DNA of 64,000 bases from Symbiodinium natans (GCA_905221605.1 CAJNDS010002706.1:62001-126000), one strand, 5' to 3'; positions 1 to 10,448 are shown, counted from the first letter of the stretch. Numbers and translations are program-made. The notes: a model not told the origin generated them from the sequence alone.

Positions 1-922
1 CGCGCCACGTCTGTCTGAATTGAACCCTGTTGGCCATGGTCAATCTGACGAGCAATCGGCAACAGAGACACATCGCCGTCTAACGGCAAGTGCACGCCAG
101 GCAAATATCCGCAAGCCTGCCAGTCGTCTGCTCGACGGCGTTCATCTGCGTCTTTCCGCTTGACCTTCGCAGGTCCGGTACTATCACACCATTGAAACAA
201 CCCCTCTACACCCTTCTCTTCGCACACATCTACATCACGCACCTGCTCATCAGCCATCACCACCTGGAGAGTTTCATGCACTGAGCTCTGAGTCGGCGAT
301 GGTGTTGGCAGAGCCCCCGCAAGGCCCATGTCCGAAGCAGCACAGCAAATGTTCTGAAGCAATGCTGCCCAAGGCACGTCCGACTTAGCATCATCGGCTT
401 CCCTGTTCAGTTGTCTGTTGCTTTCAGCCTCCTTCTCCTTTTGCTTCCGTTCTTCTTCCGCCTGTCTCTGCTGCTCCTTCTCCTCTTCCTCCCGCTTTCG
501 CTTCTCAGCTTCTTGCTTCTGGCGGTGCTCCTCTTCTTTCCTCAGCTTCTCGGCTTCCTGTTCGGCCTGGCACACCAAGGCAGTGCCAGCGATCCTTGCC
601 GCTTGAAGGAAAGGGCCTTCACTTGGCATGGGGACCAGGGAGGAAGGAGTGAGGAAGGTCTGCGCCTTGCGGCGCTGCTCCGCCTCCTCTGCTTCCTTTT
701 GCAACCTTTGCTGGCGCTCCTGCTCCAGGCGGGCCTGTTCCTCTTCAGCCTGCAGCACAGAAGCCTGATTGAGTTGCGATGTGCACGTTGCAGCATCTGC
801 CAAAAAGTGGCCTGCTTTTTCAGTTCGGCTTCTCTCCTCTCGCGCAAAGCAGCTTCCAGCTTTTGCCGCTGCTCCTCCTCCTCGCGCAGCTTCTCCTTCC
901 AGCATCCAGAGGCTTTCATTGT
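1..922 (-). CDS. coiled-coil protein, 3'-ward exon (partial, runs off window)
   Basis: Read on the minus strand, the exon seems to start after an AG at 923-924 with Thr-Met-Lys and gives a strongly charged helix (residues such as EKLREEEEQRQKLEAAL), then a Glu/Gln/Lys/Arg-rich stretch (EAEKLRKEEEHRQKQ) and a more globular part rich in Asp/Val down to base 1. There is a one-base frame discrepancy near 780-830: the upstream and downstream helices are in different frames, so either a tiny intron, a sequence error or a real frameshift lies there. The helical heptad character continues in the exons at 1153-2655, so this is probably the C-terminal side of one long coiled-coil protein. Family unknown. 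Complementary plus-strand ORFs (Ser/Leu/Phe-rich) are shadows of the charged codons. Confidence 0.6.
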
Positions 923-1152
923 CTGAGTGCTAAGTTTCCGAAGTTGGTTGCGACCAAGTTCGGTGTTCAGTTCACCAGAATGGTGTCGTCTGTTGCGGCA
1001 GTCTCGTGGCAATGCTGCAGGTCTGTTTTTGCGTGGACAATGCTCACCTCAGCTTGGTCGGGCCTGTGTGTTTGCTCTCGTGAGTGCCACTCAAATCCAC
1101 CCAGACCCGCTTAGAACATAATGCTAATAATGCTGAACACAAAATGAAGGAC

Positions 1153-2655
1153 CAAGACGAAGCAGCTCGAGGCCTCTGCCAGCTTTGCCAATTCTGCTTC
1201 CTCACGCTGCTTGGCCTGCTGAAACGACTAGAAGGCAGCAAGTGCTCACGCTTTCACAAAAGACATTTGATGAAATTCTTGGCCCGCCTGCAACAACACA
1301 CATGTGTTTATAGGCATGTTTAGGCCCTCACAACAACGATAATCATAGTCTTAGTGACGCAGTCGCGCTGAATTGGAGCTGCCTGCTTCGCCTGTCTCTT
1401 ACGGCGTTGCTTTGACTGCTCCACGAGCTGCATCTCTTCCTCCTAAGATCGGGCCGACATGCAAAGCTCTACTGGCTATTACTGGCTATTACTGGCTATT
1501 ACTGGCTATTACTGGCTATTACTGGCTATTACTGGCTTACTGATTCTGACTGACCTCCTCAGGCTCTTCGATCGGCTCTGCAGCCAGCTCGTCAGCCTCG
1601 TCTTCGGCCTCTTCAACCTGTGTCATTTGCATATGCTGCACGTGGTCCGTGTCTGACTTGAGGTTGTGACGTTGCGACCACAGCTCTCAAGCCCGATGAC
1701 TGCATGAGCAACAAGGTTCCAGATGTATGGCTCTGACGTTGCTTAAGGGCACCTCACTACCCCTCCTTTGCATGGACCGTTTGACAGTCAAAGCCAATGA
1801 TGGTCTATGGGTCTGCTCTTCTGGCATGGTGCGATATCCCATCTTGCAGGGAGCTTTCTGCAGAGCTTGCGAAACCAGATGCAGCTCATCGCGAAGGAGA
1901 CCCACAGAGCCGTGGCCTCTTCCTTGATTTCGTCCTCCTCCTCTTCTGCCATCTCGTCTGCCTCCAATGCCCCCTGATTAGCCCACCGCTCCCCAACACT
2001 TGTGGTGGATGTGCTGCCCAGGCCTGCTTTGCTGCCGCGTCAGCTTTCTTGGCCTGCCCGCAGCCCTTCTTTAAGGTGCCCAGCTAGTGTCCATCTTGAA
2101 CTGCATTACTCAGCACATGCCGTGAAGCGAGATGCCTTCTTGCGCTCTTTGCGTATTTGTGCTGCTTTCTCCTTGTTTGCCTCACAACTCATTTCCAAAG
2201 GGGTGGCAAAGGAGGGGCAGGCGTACAGTAACCAGAGGCCTTCTTCTTGGCGTTCTTCCTCGGTTCCGTTGATGCGATCGACATGGCTCTGCAATCGGAG
2301 GGGTAATAGTCGTAGTTTGACTCGTCTGATCTCGTTTGACAGTCCAGGGCGCTGCTCCATTTGATCGATCCAAGACTCATCAAGTGGCTCCTCGGCCTTG
2401 CAAGGCGTCAGCAGACTGTCAGCATCTCTCGCTTTTCGGATGACCAGCGGTCGCAGGAGGTCGAGGCCTGCTTGTCTTGCGATGCCTTTGTGGCCATGTC
2501 GTTGCGAACGGACAAGCTACAACAAGTGATGATGAACCAGGCGCACGGAGCACCCCAGGGCTGCCGCAGCCTTCTCAGCAGCTTCTCGGGCAGCCGCTTC
2601 CTGAAAATTATCCACGAGTGCGGAAAGGGCTGTGAAGATTTCACGGCTTTCATCG
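1153..2655 (-). CDS. exon series of the Lys/Glu/Ala-rich coiled-coil gene
   Basis: Several short minus exons with matching junctions are visible. 1153-1218 encodes 22 codons (QAKQREEAELAKLAEAS...) between TTTCAG and a GT donor. About 1353-1442 encodes EEEMQLVEQSKQRRKRQ after TTAG. 1555-1617 is exactly 21 acidic codons (VEEAEDEADELAAEPIEEP) between ACACAG and GTCAGT. About 1905-1974 encodes GALEADEMAEEEEDEIKEE. About 2020-2065 encodes CGQAKKADAAAKQ. About 2110-2190 encodes EANKEKAAQIRKERKKAS. About 2225-2375 encodes DESNYDYYPSDCRAMS. About 2550-2655 encodes DDESREIFTALSALVDNF followed by an Ala/Glu helix. The composition (Lys, Glu, Ala, Asp) and small exon size are consistent across the series. 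No catalytic motif is visible. A cytoskeletal or scaffold role is only a guess. Confidence 0.55.
1471..1537. repeat. 10-bp tandem repeat (ACTGGCTATT)n
   Basis: Six full copies and one partial copy of ACTGGCTATT. It sits in the intron immediately downstream (minus sense) of the donor at 1554, so it does not affect coding. Confidence 0.95.
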
Positions 2656-2722
2656 TCCTACACGCGACCCCGAATGAGTAAGAGATGCTACACTTGCAGC
2701 TTCAAGCAGCTACTAGCGGGAT

Positions 2723-3300
2723 CTAGCGGGCCTTTCTCTGCTGCAAGCGCTTCCTGGCAGAACATTTGCAAAAAAACGATAACGAAAAATTAGGCAACAC
2801 AGGAAGCGGCGTCTGATGCCTGGCACGCTCCTGTGAAGGAGCTAGCGGTGCCTCACTCTGCAAATACGAAGAAACAGATCTCTCCACCAGATTCAGACAG
2901 CTCACAGGCGGCACTTGGGGAGCAGAGTTTCCGGCTGCAGGTGTCGGTGCTCGTTGGGCCCCACGGACTGCTGCAAGACCAGGGCCCACGAGATTCCTGG
3001 AGCGGACCGAGATTTGGACCACGCTGGAAGTGGAACGCTTTCTGCTTCTAAGCGGCATCATTAGTTCGGTCGGAAGCTCCATCGCGTCACCATCACCTGG
3101 CCATGGGACTGCCGCTCAGAAATGCACTGGGGCAGGCAGCTCAAGCTCCGGCCGTAGCTCATCGTCAAAGGATCCCAGTTCCTTGCCCGCAGCTGTGGTT
3201 TGCGGAACTCTGTGCTTCCAAAAAGTAGAAGGTCTATCAAAGCCAAGGTGCAGGTCATCGGGCACATGGCCTTCCGAAGCCTGGACTGGACAGCAACGAG
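2723..3300 (-). CDS. probable exons, unknown protein
   Basis: Two minus-strand islands look coding. About 2800-3010 gives a Pro/Ala/Ser-rich stretch (NLVGPGLAAVRGAQRAPTP) ending in a more hydrophilic part (LNLVERSVSSYLQSEAP). About 3116-3270 gives a compact segment (EGHVPDDLHLGFDRPSTFW) ending at a possible GT donor after Pro-Ala-Pro. They probably belong to the coiled-coil gene below, but I could not join them by phase. No recognised domain. Confidence 0.35.
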
Positions 3301-3503
3301 AATAAACAATGTGACCAGCTCTCATCCCCAACATCCCACTCACTGTCACCGGCCTCAATAATCTGTGCCTAGGCTGCACCAAGGAACCAAACGGAAATGA
3401 CTTGATGCTTTCGAAAGGCAAGCGGGCCCAAAAAAAAAAGCCGCATGTGCATTGCAGTCAGGTCGCAGCAGCCTTCATAAACGGGCTGGGCTTGTACGCC
3501 CCA

Positions 3504-3700
3504 TCATCTGGCTCTTGTCCCTAGCAGCGACGCAATAACAGTAACAGAGCAGCAAGGTTTGTAGCCACATGACATCTGCCTTTCCAGAAAATAGTGACAT
3601 TTGTTGAGCTCCGCACGATGGACGCCATCAACAAAACTCCACTGTCGGCCTAAAGAGAATGTGGAGATGAGGCCTTCACACACGCAAGCAAGCTCGCTCG
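3504..3700 (-). CDS. cysteine-containing exon, unknown protein
   Basis: After an acceptor-like CTGCACAG the minus strand reads CGPSELACVCEGLISTF, then SLGRQWSFVDGVHRAELNK, HYFLERQMSCGYKPCC and SVTVIASLLGTRA. The mixed composition, six cysteines and absence of low complexity argue for real coding sequence. It lies next to the (CA)n arrays, which on this strand would be in the intron upstream of it. Family not recognised. Confidence 0.45.
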
Positions 3701-3815
3701 GCCCGCAGCTGTGCAGCCAATAAAAGGAGATCTTAACGGGCCATGGAGCTTGAGCTAACGTGAAGCTGCAGATGTGTGAGGGAGCTTGCAAGAGAACCCT
3801 TCAAAATGAACAGGT

Positions 3816-4198
<383 letters not shown>

Positions 4199-4650
4199 GG
4201 AACACACAGGAACAAAAGGAGGGCCAGCACCCAAGGAACACAGGCGCATTTACGGGCCGTTCCGGGGGCAGTAGCCTCAAGACACAAAGAGCTTCAGCCT
4301 TGAACAGGGAGGCGTTGTAAACAAGCAGGGGGAGGGGCCTCCATTTTGCCAACAGACCCTGCTCGTACGGTGATGGCTTTGGATAGCCTCAGCGTTTTGT
4401 TCGAAGCAACCCCTTGCATTTTTTTAGACTGGTGTTGATTGGTTATAGTTCTGTCTACGAGCTTTGGGATTTGCCCAGCGACTGAATAATCGTTGTGTAA
4501 TGATGCTCGCGTGATGCTTCATAGCTTACACGTGTTTACCCTAAACTTTCAACATGCTTTCTAAATAATGATGTCGTTACTCTGCTCGCGTGCTTGGCAT
4601 TGCAAGTTCCCAGTGACCGAGAAAGCGTTTGCCTTTGTTTCTGCGTTTTG
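4199..4650. other. no gene seen
   Basis: Between the two CA arrays I see no convincing reading frame on either strand. The sequence is unique and moderately AT-rich and is probably intronic. Confidence 0.4.
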
Positions 4651-4651
4651 G

Positions 4652-4909
4652 CAGACGCACACCCACACACACACACACACCCACCCACGAGCACGCACAG
4701 CGCACACACACACACACACTTACGCACACACACTTACGCACTGATGCACTCACGACCGCACGCACACCCAAGCACGTACGCACTCCCACGCAAACCCCCC
4801 GCACACGCGAACCCACGCATGCAAGCACCCACGCACGCACACACACTCACTCAGACATGCGTAAGCAAACAAACAAACAAACAAAACAAAAAAAACAGGA
4901 AAGAAGATT

Positions 4910-4978
<69 letters not shown>

Positions 4979-4985
4979 TCACTCA

Positions 4986-5018
<33 letters not shown>
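4652..5018. repeat. degenerate then pure (CA)n microsatellite with (CAAA)n
   Basis: A degenerate CA/CACG/CACC tract (4652-4860) is followed by a short (CAAA)n stretch and then pure (CA)n with TCAC interruptions (4911-5018). The last CA unit abuts the predicted 5' splice site of the exon at 5019, so on the minus strand the intron would begin directly as GTGTGTGT. Confidence 0.95.
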
Positions 5019-5020
<2 letters not shown>

Positions 5021-5096
5021 GCGCAATGCTCAGCCAATTTGCCTTGGCGGCCTTGAACGTGCAGCATAGATTCATGAAACTCCTGAGAAGGATGTA
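5019..5096 (-). CDS. short exon ending at a (GT)n splice donor
   Basis: Minus-strand reading after TGCAG gives 26 codons (YILLRSFMNLCCTFKAAK, then ANWLSIAQ), ending in CAG directly followed by GTGTGTGT. The peptide is well mixed and not repeat-derived. The next exon in transcript order may be the one at 3504-3700, but the phases do not match directly, so another exon probably lies between. Family unknown. Confidence 0.45.
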
Positions 5097-5814
5097 CTGC
5101 ACTCCAGGAAAGCCTGAGGCATCCGAGAGGGCAGAACAGTAGGGTTCTGTACAGAAGCTTAGGCGAAAGCTGGACCGATAAACATCACGTACTGCACGGC
5201 TGAAACACACGTCTCGCATTGGTCTCGCATCGCAAGCTGGTGCGATTACTCACATGGTCCAACGCCCTCTACTGCCAAGGCCAACAACGAATGCTGCCAT
5301 CTGGCAGCTTCTGCTATTATCCATTTCTAAACACTTGCGAGAAGCAGGCGCTTCGCCTGGCAGGCACTCACATTTGCCCACCTGAGGTTCAGGAACGTGC
5401 TGACGTGCTCTGTGCGGCAATGTTTTTTTCTTGCTGTGAGCAGGACGTGGACCGGCTTGTTGACCATCAAGCATGGCTTCCAGCATCTTCTGGGCAAGAA
5501 GTGCATGGAGTTGCACGAAAACAACAGCAGGCGGAGCTGCCCCTCGAAACATGTGCGGCCTCCTCATCCTGAGCAAAATACACCAGGCATGACTTGAGGC
5601 ACGACTGTGCTTCACACTGCTTCACACTGCTTCACCGCAGCTCCTTCCATGGATTCATGTAGTCCATGTCATTGTGCCCCCAGTAGCAAGGGCCATACCT
5701 TGGAAACGGCACCCAGACATCCAAACATCGGGGTTCCCCCAGAAACTGAAACTGATCAACAGAGATGCTTCAAAAAGTCCTTTGCTCGCTCATCGATTCC
5801 TCAGTGCCATGACG

Positions 5815-6530
5815 CATCCCAATTTATATCAAGTCAATCAGGGTTAGGACAAAGTTGCTGCCAAAGATCGTCCCAGATCTGCTGCAGTGCACTGTAGCCC
5901 TTGGCAAGCAGCCAGGTTCTCACCTCGGCATCAGCCGAAGGCCGATACTATGTGGAGACTGCGCCGTCGTTTGAGGTTTGGCTGAGACTCCCGCGCAGGT
6001 GCTTCGTGTCCTTGGACCTCAAAGTTACCATCACTGACCGACTTACTCCGCCAAAAAATCACAGCACATGCACACCCTTGCTGCACCAACTCTTAAATTT
6101 CCTTGCTTTGTTGAGGTCTGCCGGGTCGCCGGCTTTACCACGGTACTTGAGTTGCGTGCCTGGTTCCACTGCATGCAGGCCTGAAGCAATCGAAGGCAGG
6201 ACGAGCCAGTGCAAAGTCCTACATTGCACCCTGCACGCTCCTGAAACGGTGTCAAGCCATTCTTCTCCGCTACCTCAGCTCATGGCTCACAACGGAAACA
6301 CGAACGGAGCCCCGCCCCCTTCATGGCCCTCGTGTACATCGTGCCTCCAAGTAAAACTAAACTCAAACTCCAAGTCCCACACCGATTGAACTGTTGGATC
6401 CTGAGATGTTATCTCTTCTTGCATGAGCAACGAACGCCCAGAGGATACACCACAAGCTAGGCACAAAGCGCGCAGCATGCCGCTCTGCAAAGCATCAAAA
6501 TGCTTCGCGTACAAATTAACCAATGCCGAG
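5815..6530 (-). CDS. exon cluster, unknown protein
   Basis: Three minus islands look coding. About 6380-6523 encodes VNLYAKHFDALQSGMLRAL, then an acidic part (QEEITSQDPTVQ). About 6080-6235 encodes PSIASGLHAVEPGTQLKYR followed by GKAGDPADLNKARKFK and an AG|GGTGTG donor. About 5834-5935 encodes DAEVRTWLLAKGYSALQQ, then IWDDLWQQLCPNPD and a TGA that may be the real stop. The Trp-rich end and mixed composition are unlike random frames here. No known domain recognised. Confidence 0.42.
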
Positions 6531-6623
6531 GCTCATCAACGGCACGATGGCCAGAATTGTGCGTGGTCTCTTGTCCACCAAAAGGTGCATAGCCTAAGCT
6601 TAAACTTTGGCACAGAGGCACAT

Positions 6624-6863
6624 CTAACACTCCGGGCATTCAAGCCCATGAACCGTGCTGACTGAGGAGCCTTGGAAAACGATCTCATGTTTCCTGCACC
6701 AGTCGCGCACAGACCTTCCAGGCGGTGGCCACGTGCTCCTAAACTTCCGTGGTGCGTGCGAATGATTGTACACGACAATCCCAAGTACCTGTTTGTCCAG
6801 TGCGGGTGTGACTCTCCCTGCATGACCATTGGAGCAACCTGCAACATTTTCGGGTCCAGTCAC
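6624..6863 (-). CDS. exon, unknown protein
   Basis: The minus frame reads ALDKQVLGIVVYNHSHAP, RKFRSTWPPPGRSVRDWC and RKHEIVFQG. It looks like a globular beta/alpha segment and lies in the same direction as its neighbours on both sides. The exact ends are unresolved and I do not recognise the family. Confidence 0.4.
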   Translation of the reverse strand: MTGPENVAGCSNGHAGRVTPALDKQVLGIVVYNHSHAPRKFRSTWPPPGRSVRDWCRKHEIVFQGSSVSTVHGLECPEC

Positions 6864-6929
6864 CCATGATCATGCATCTCGCATGGCGCAGACCAAACGC
6901 GCTGTGCAGTGCGGGGCTGAGCATGCAGC

Positions 6930-7310
6930 GGCACAGTCACGCAGAATTGCCTGGCGGCATTCACGGAAAAAATCGTTGCTGTCGAAAGTCGAAAGCCCAC
7001 GTGTCCTCCATGTCCTCGATCGTGTGATTGCTGACTCCAATTGCGCGTGCCCGTCCGGAGTTGTAAAGCCTCGGATCTCACAAAAGAAGAAATCGACAAT
7101 GGCCAGCAAGCCAATCTGAGGCACAGACTCTTCCATGGCTTTCCAAGTTTCTCGACGCAGAGAAGCTTTGGTCTGCTTGGCCCTGGCAGTTGTTGCATGC
7201 TTTTCTCCAGCCATAATCTCCCAACAGCGCATTGCAACAGCAACGAACAAGCTGGCTAAGTCTTTGCCAAACGTCGGCATCCCGACAGTTTCGGCAGTGA
7301 TTATGATCAC
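6930..7310 (-). CDS. ~120-codon exon, unknown helical protein
   Basis: One of the longer open exons of the window. The minus strand reads GMPTFGKDLASLFVAVAMR, CWEIMAGEKHATTARAKQ, TKASLRRETWKAMEESVP, QIGLLAIVDFFFCEIRGF and further to NDFFRECRQ. It has helical, partly hydrophobic character. No motif is recognised. It lies between exons of the same orientation, downstream of the proline-rich exon at 7455-8157, and may be the same gene. Confidence 0.45.
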
Positions 7311-7454
7311 TGACCTCAGGCGGCTCTGACACGACACAAGCACTAGCACTGTGCACTTGCACAGCACGACAGCGCATGGTGAAACCGGCATTGTACATCA
7401 CAGAGAGCACTCTCCGTTCTTTGGCCGTCTGAAAGGCCTGAAGGCCTCGCTCAC

Positions 7455-8157
7455 GGTAAGGAGGGAAAGCTGGACCATGGTGACCCTGGCAGTGTGGATG
7501 GGGCGGGGAGTGAGCTCAGGCCCATGAAATCCGGCGTGCTTGGAGGGCAAGCGGCTCCAAAGGGAAATGACGCAGGCATTGGCAGGTGAGGTGTGCACAT
7601 TGAGGGGGGGTAAACGGGTCGAAAGCCAGCGGGCGGTGCTGGGGGTAGTGGCGCCAACGGTGCTACTGGAGCAGCTCCATTTGCAAAGGTCTGCGTCTGA
7701 GGCGTGGCAAAGCCACCATCCACACTGCCGTGGCAACTGGCTCCCACATTTGCTGGAGGCACGGCAGTTGGTTCCTGGATGCCGACTGATGGATTCGGAC
7801 CAGGGACATTCCCCCCAACAGACATTGGCCAAAACAAATTGGCTGAGTCGCCTCCCCGTGATGGGTGGAACCTGGCCCAAACATCACTTATCGGTGACCG
7901 AGATGAATCAGGTTCTCCAGGAACTTGCGGTGTACCTGGTCCAGGTTCTGCGGCCGCATTAGACAGGGCCGCCCGTTTCTCCCTTTCGATTTCAGCAGCT
8001 CTCCTGCGAATTTCCTCGACGCGATCACGGGGAGGTCGCGGGGCCTTTGCTGACCAAGGCTCTGCTCCTGGAAAGCTGCGTGCGTTTCCCTTGCTCTCAG
8101 GAAAGAGTCGAGCTTTGTGTGCGTCCGGAGCTGCCTTGGCCTGGATGTCATGAAATC
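7455..8157 (-). CDS. long exon: charged helix followed by proline-rich region
   Basis: A single open frame of 703 nt whose length fits its phases: it starts in phase after CTGAG (8158-8162) and ends in TTACC before a strong GTGAGC donor at 7449-7454. The N-terminal part is hydrophilic with a short helix (DRVEEIRRRAAEIEREKRAA), then Gly/Pro/Ser-rich sequence (PQVPGEPDSSRSPISDVWAR), a Trp-Pro-Met segment (NLFWPMSVGGNVPGP) and a long low-complexity proline/alanine tract (APVAPLAPLPPAPPAG). Such tracts occur in RNA-binding and scaffold proteins, but no folded domain identifies this one. The gene's upstream side ends close to the telomere-like array at 8.28 kb. Confidence 0.6.
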
Positions 8158-8289
8158 CTCAGATATTCACAGACAATTCCAAAGCTCACGCCAGACTGGA
8201 GGAAGGTACAGGGGGTGCACTTTTGTTTTGGCCTTTTTGTTTTGCTGCCCGTTTTGTTGTGTTTTTTTGGTGGTGGGGGGGGGGGGGGT

Positions 8290-8510
8290 GGTGGCTAGGG
8301 TTTTAGGGTTTTAGGGGGGTTTTAGGGTGTTAGGGTGTTAGGGTCTTAGGGTTTTAGGGTTTTAGGGTTTTAGAGGGTTTTAGGGTTTTAGGGTTTTAGG
8401 GTTTTAGGGTTTTAGGGTTTTAGGGTTTTAGGGTTTTAGGGTTTTAGGGTTTTAGGGTTTTAGGGTTTCGGGTTTGGGGTTTACGGTTGGGTTTAGGGTT
8501 TAGGGTGTGT
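8290..8510 (+). repeat. interstitial telomere-like array (TTTTAGGG)n
   Basis: About 20 copies of TTTTAGGG with TTAGGG-type variants at the 5' edge (TGTTAGGG, TCTTAGGG) and TTTAGGG units at the 3' edge, preceded by a G14 run (8275-8288). The 8-bp unit is the Chlamydomonas-type telomere variant; the 7-bp TTTAGGG unit is the plant-type one reported for dinoflagellates. Confidence 0.95.
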
Positions 8511-9018
8511 AGAAGGGAAGCTCGCTGGTGCTGAAAGCACCCAGCCCGCTCGCTTGCGTTAGCATGTAGTCCCACCCCAACCAGCCAAACTATTTTCATT
8601 TAGGGTTCCCAAACACCCCTCAAGAGGGCTTTTTTGCTTTTTACTTCCTTCCGAACTCTAGGAGGAAGAGCCCCTGCTGCAGGGAGGTCCCAAAAGCCTT
8701 CTGGAGCCTTCTGGAGCCCATTGGTGGCTCGTGGGGCTTTTTGAAGCTTTCGCGGCTTAAAACAAGGGGCGCCCAAGACAGTCCATGCAGGTACCCCCAA
8801 ACGAGGGAGGCCTTGAAACTGCCAGCCTGCGGCCCCACTCCCCCCCAAAAGGTGCCCCGAAAAAATGCCCTTCATGCCATGGACGGCTCGGGGTTTGGGG
8901 TCTACCGGGAGGCTTTACTGTACCCTCGAGCGCCCATGCACATGCGGTGCTCTCGGCAGTTTAGGGTTTCACCACCCCAGGGTTTAGGGTTTTTTCCCAC
9001 CCGTGTCGCAAGCAGGGC
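8511..9018. other. subtelomere-like spacer, possible LINE 3' UTR
   Basis: No convincing coding frame. It contains a small GCCTTCTGGA duplication (8696-8717) and two short telomeric patches (TTTAGGG at 8961-8990). It lies directly after the LINE stop codon in the minus sense, so part of it may be the element's 3' untranslated tail. Confidence 0.45.
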
Positions 9019-9705
9019 TTAAGGCGTTATTTTTGCTATGGCCGTGCGCGGCAGTTTTGTGCGCTTAGGCGCCAGCTCAAAAGTGGGACTTTGCACAAAT
9101 CCGGCAATCTTAGCGTAAAATTGATGTGGTCCTAATATGCCTGCAGCGTGGTCCGGCTTAAGGTCGGGGAAATGTCGGTTGCTGGTTACTTCTAGCCAGT
9201 ACGGAAACTGCATCCCTCGACGTCGACCCTTCACTCGGATTAAATCTTTGTACGCTGGGCCAAAAATAACATTGTGTGTAGGGTCTGGTCTATCTGACTG
9301 ATAGGATATGACCGCGTACGTATACTGTTGATACTCTAGCAAGGCTGAGGGTAAAGTGGGGCGGTATGCTTGGTATAGGACCTCCTCATTCGACATCCTA
9401 GAGAAATAGGATGCCTTAATGCCTATGGCCCTTCTTAAGAAGCGGATATACTGAGCTCTATGCGGTGTAGCTGGCGTTGTGTCAGCGTTAGGGTGTCGAG
9501 ACCGTGCATCAGGGATGGCCTGAATGTGGCATTAAAGATGAAAATCTTTTTACGCCTAGGCATGTTTGAGTTCCAGACGAGCCTAAGTTTCTTGAAGGCT
9601 TCTTCCTAGTCTATGGTAAAAGGCCGTCTCGAAGGAGCTCTTCCAGCTCACCATTGCGCCTAAGTAGCTAACGTGCGGTGTGGTCGGAACTGTCTCTCCG
9701 TTTTC
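9019..9705 (-). pseudogene. 5'-truncated, frameshifted LINE reverse transcriptase (C-terminal part)
   Basis: Reading minus strand and changing frame at least twice gives a collinear match to the end of a LINE reverse transcriptase: HVSYLGAMVSWKSSFETAF (9630-9680), then FKKLRLVWNSNMPRRKKI, IFNATFRPSLMHGLDTLTL and TQRQLHRIE, then after a frameshift YIRFLRRAIGIKASYFS, and MSNEEVLYQAYRPTLP continuing to a stop at 9019. The YLG..., IFNA...LHGLDTLTLT..., RRLRRAIGI... and MSNEEVL blocks are the usual thumb and C-terminal landmarks of LINE RTs ('YLGS', 'LLYGSETWTLT', 'LRRILGI', 'TNEELL'). The catalytic palm is missing. The 5' truncation point abuts telomere-like repeats at about 9705, and more such repeats lie beyond its 3' end. 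It is non-functional. Confidence 0.8.
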
Positions 9706-9750
9706 GGGTTTAGGGTTTAGGGTTTGGGGTTCAGGGCTTCGGGTTAGAGA
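9706..9750 (+). repeat. short telomere-like patch (TTTAGGG)n
   Basis: GGGTTTAGGGTTTAGGG followed by degenerate units (GGGTTTGGGG, GGGTTCAGGG), at the 5' truncation edge of the LINE fragment. Confidence 0.85.
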
Positions 9751-9866
9751 GGTTTTTCTCTGGTTTTCCTCCGTTTTCTACCAGACCATTGGGTCGAAAA
9801 AAAGGCCAAAAAAAGGGGTCCCCGTTTCAGGATACGAAATCCAGTGACTGTCAGTGACTAGACTGG

Positions 9867-10448
9867 CTAGAGCAACTCTAACAGCTCTGACACTGCAAGG
9901 TCACATGCTGTTGACGAGAAGCGGAGTCTCGAGTTCACCTTCCCCACGCGGTCCGTGGGCATGACCGTGACTTTGTCGGTCTCTGGCTCGCTCTCGAGGG
10001 TCAGCGGAACGGCCGCACCGACGGCTGTGCCTTCTGTCTTCCCTGCGGCACCCTGAAGCGGTGCTGTTGCCGTTGTTGTCTTCTCTGACTTTCCTGTGTC
10101 AGTCGTCGCTAACTTATCCAAAGTCTCGACTGGATAGCCAGACAATTCATCCTGCAGCAACCTCATAAGCTCTCCATGGCGGTTTTGCAGACCTCTCACT
10201 TTGGCCGTGGATTGCTTCTTGAGCTGCTCCAGTGTGGCTTGTCCACCGGTCGGCGAGGAACCAAATGCTCTCAGCTTCTCAATGGCTCCCTTGTGCACAT
10301 CTTCAAGACAGCCACACCGCTCTGCCAGCAGGGAAAGGCTGGCACGAAGCTCCGATACTTGCCGCTGGCAGGCCTGGACTTGTGACAAAGTCCCCTTACC
10401 TTCCTTGGCATCCTTCACAGGATTCACGGGTTTCACGGGTGACAGCAT
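9867..10448 (-). CDS. coiled-coil protein, ~193-codon ORF
   Basis: An ATG-initiated minus ORF begins with a PVKPVNPVK repeat, continues through a heptad-rich helix (VQACQRQVSELRASLSLLA, then LEQLKKQSTAKVRGLQNRH) and ends in a Thr/Ala/Glu-rich tail with SELLELL and a stop at 9867. Third positions are mostly G/C, as in neighbouring exons. The start is not certain, because an intron acceptor could lie upstream; possible upstream coding (IIWINLAHYEAIHGKLS) lies at about 10560-10680. Family unknown. The 18-bp palindrome at 10457-10474 sits just before the ATG. Confidence 0.6.
   Translation of the reverse strand: MLSPVKPVNPVKDAKEGKGTLSQVQACQRQVSELRASLSLLAERCGCLEDVHKGAIEKLRAFGSSPTGGQATLEQLKKQSTAKVRGLQNRHGELMRLLQDELSGYPVETLDKLATTDTGKSEKTTTATAPLQGAAGKTEGTAVGAAVPLTLESEPETDKVTVMPTDRVGKVNSRLRFSSTACDLAVSELLELL

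Noticed and set aside
411-926. Plus-strand Leu/Phe/Ser-rich ORF resembling a membrane protein
   Set aside because: It is the complement of Glu/Lys/Arg codons of the minus-strand coiled coil.
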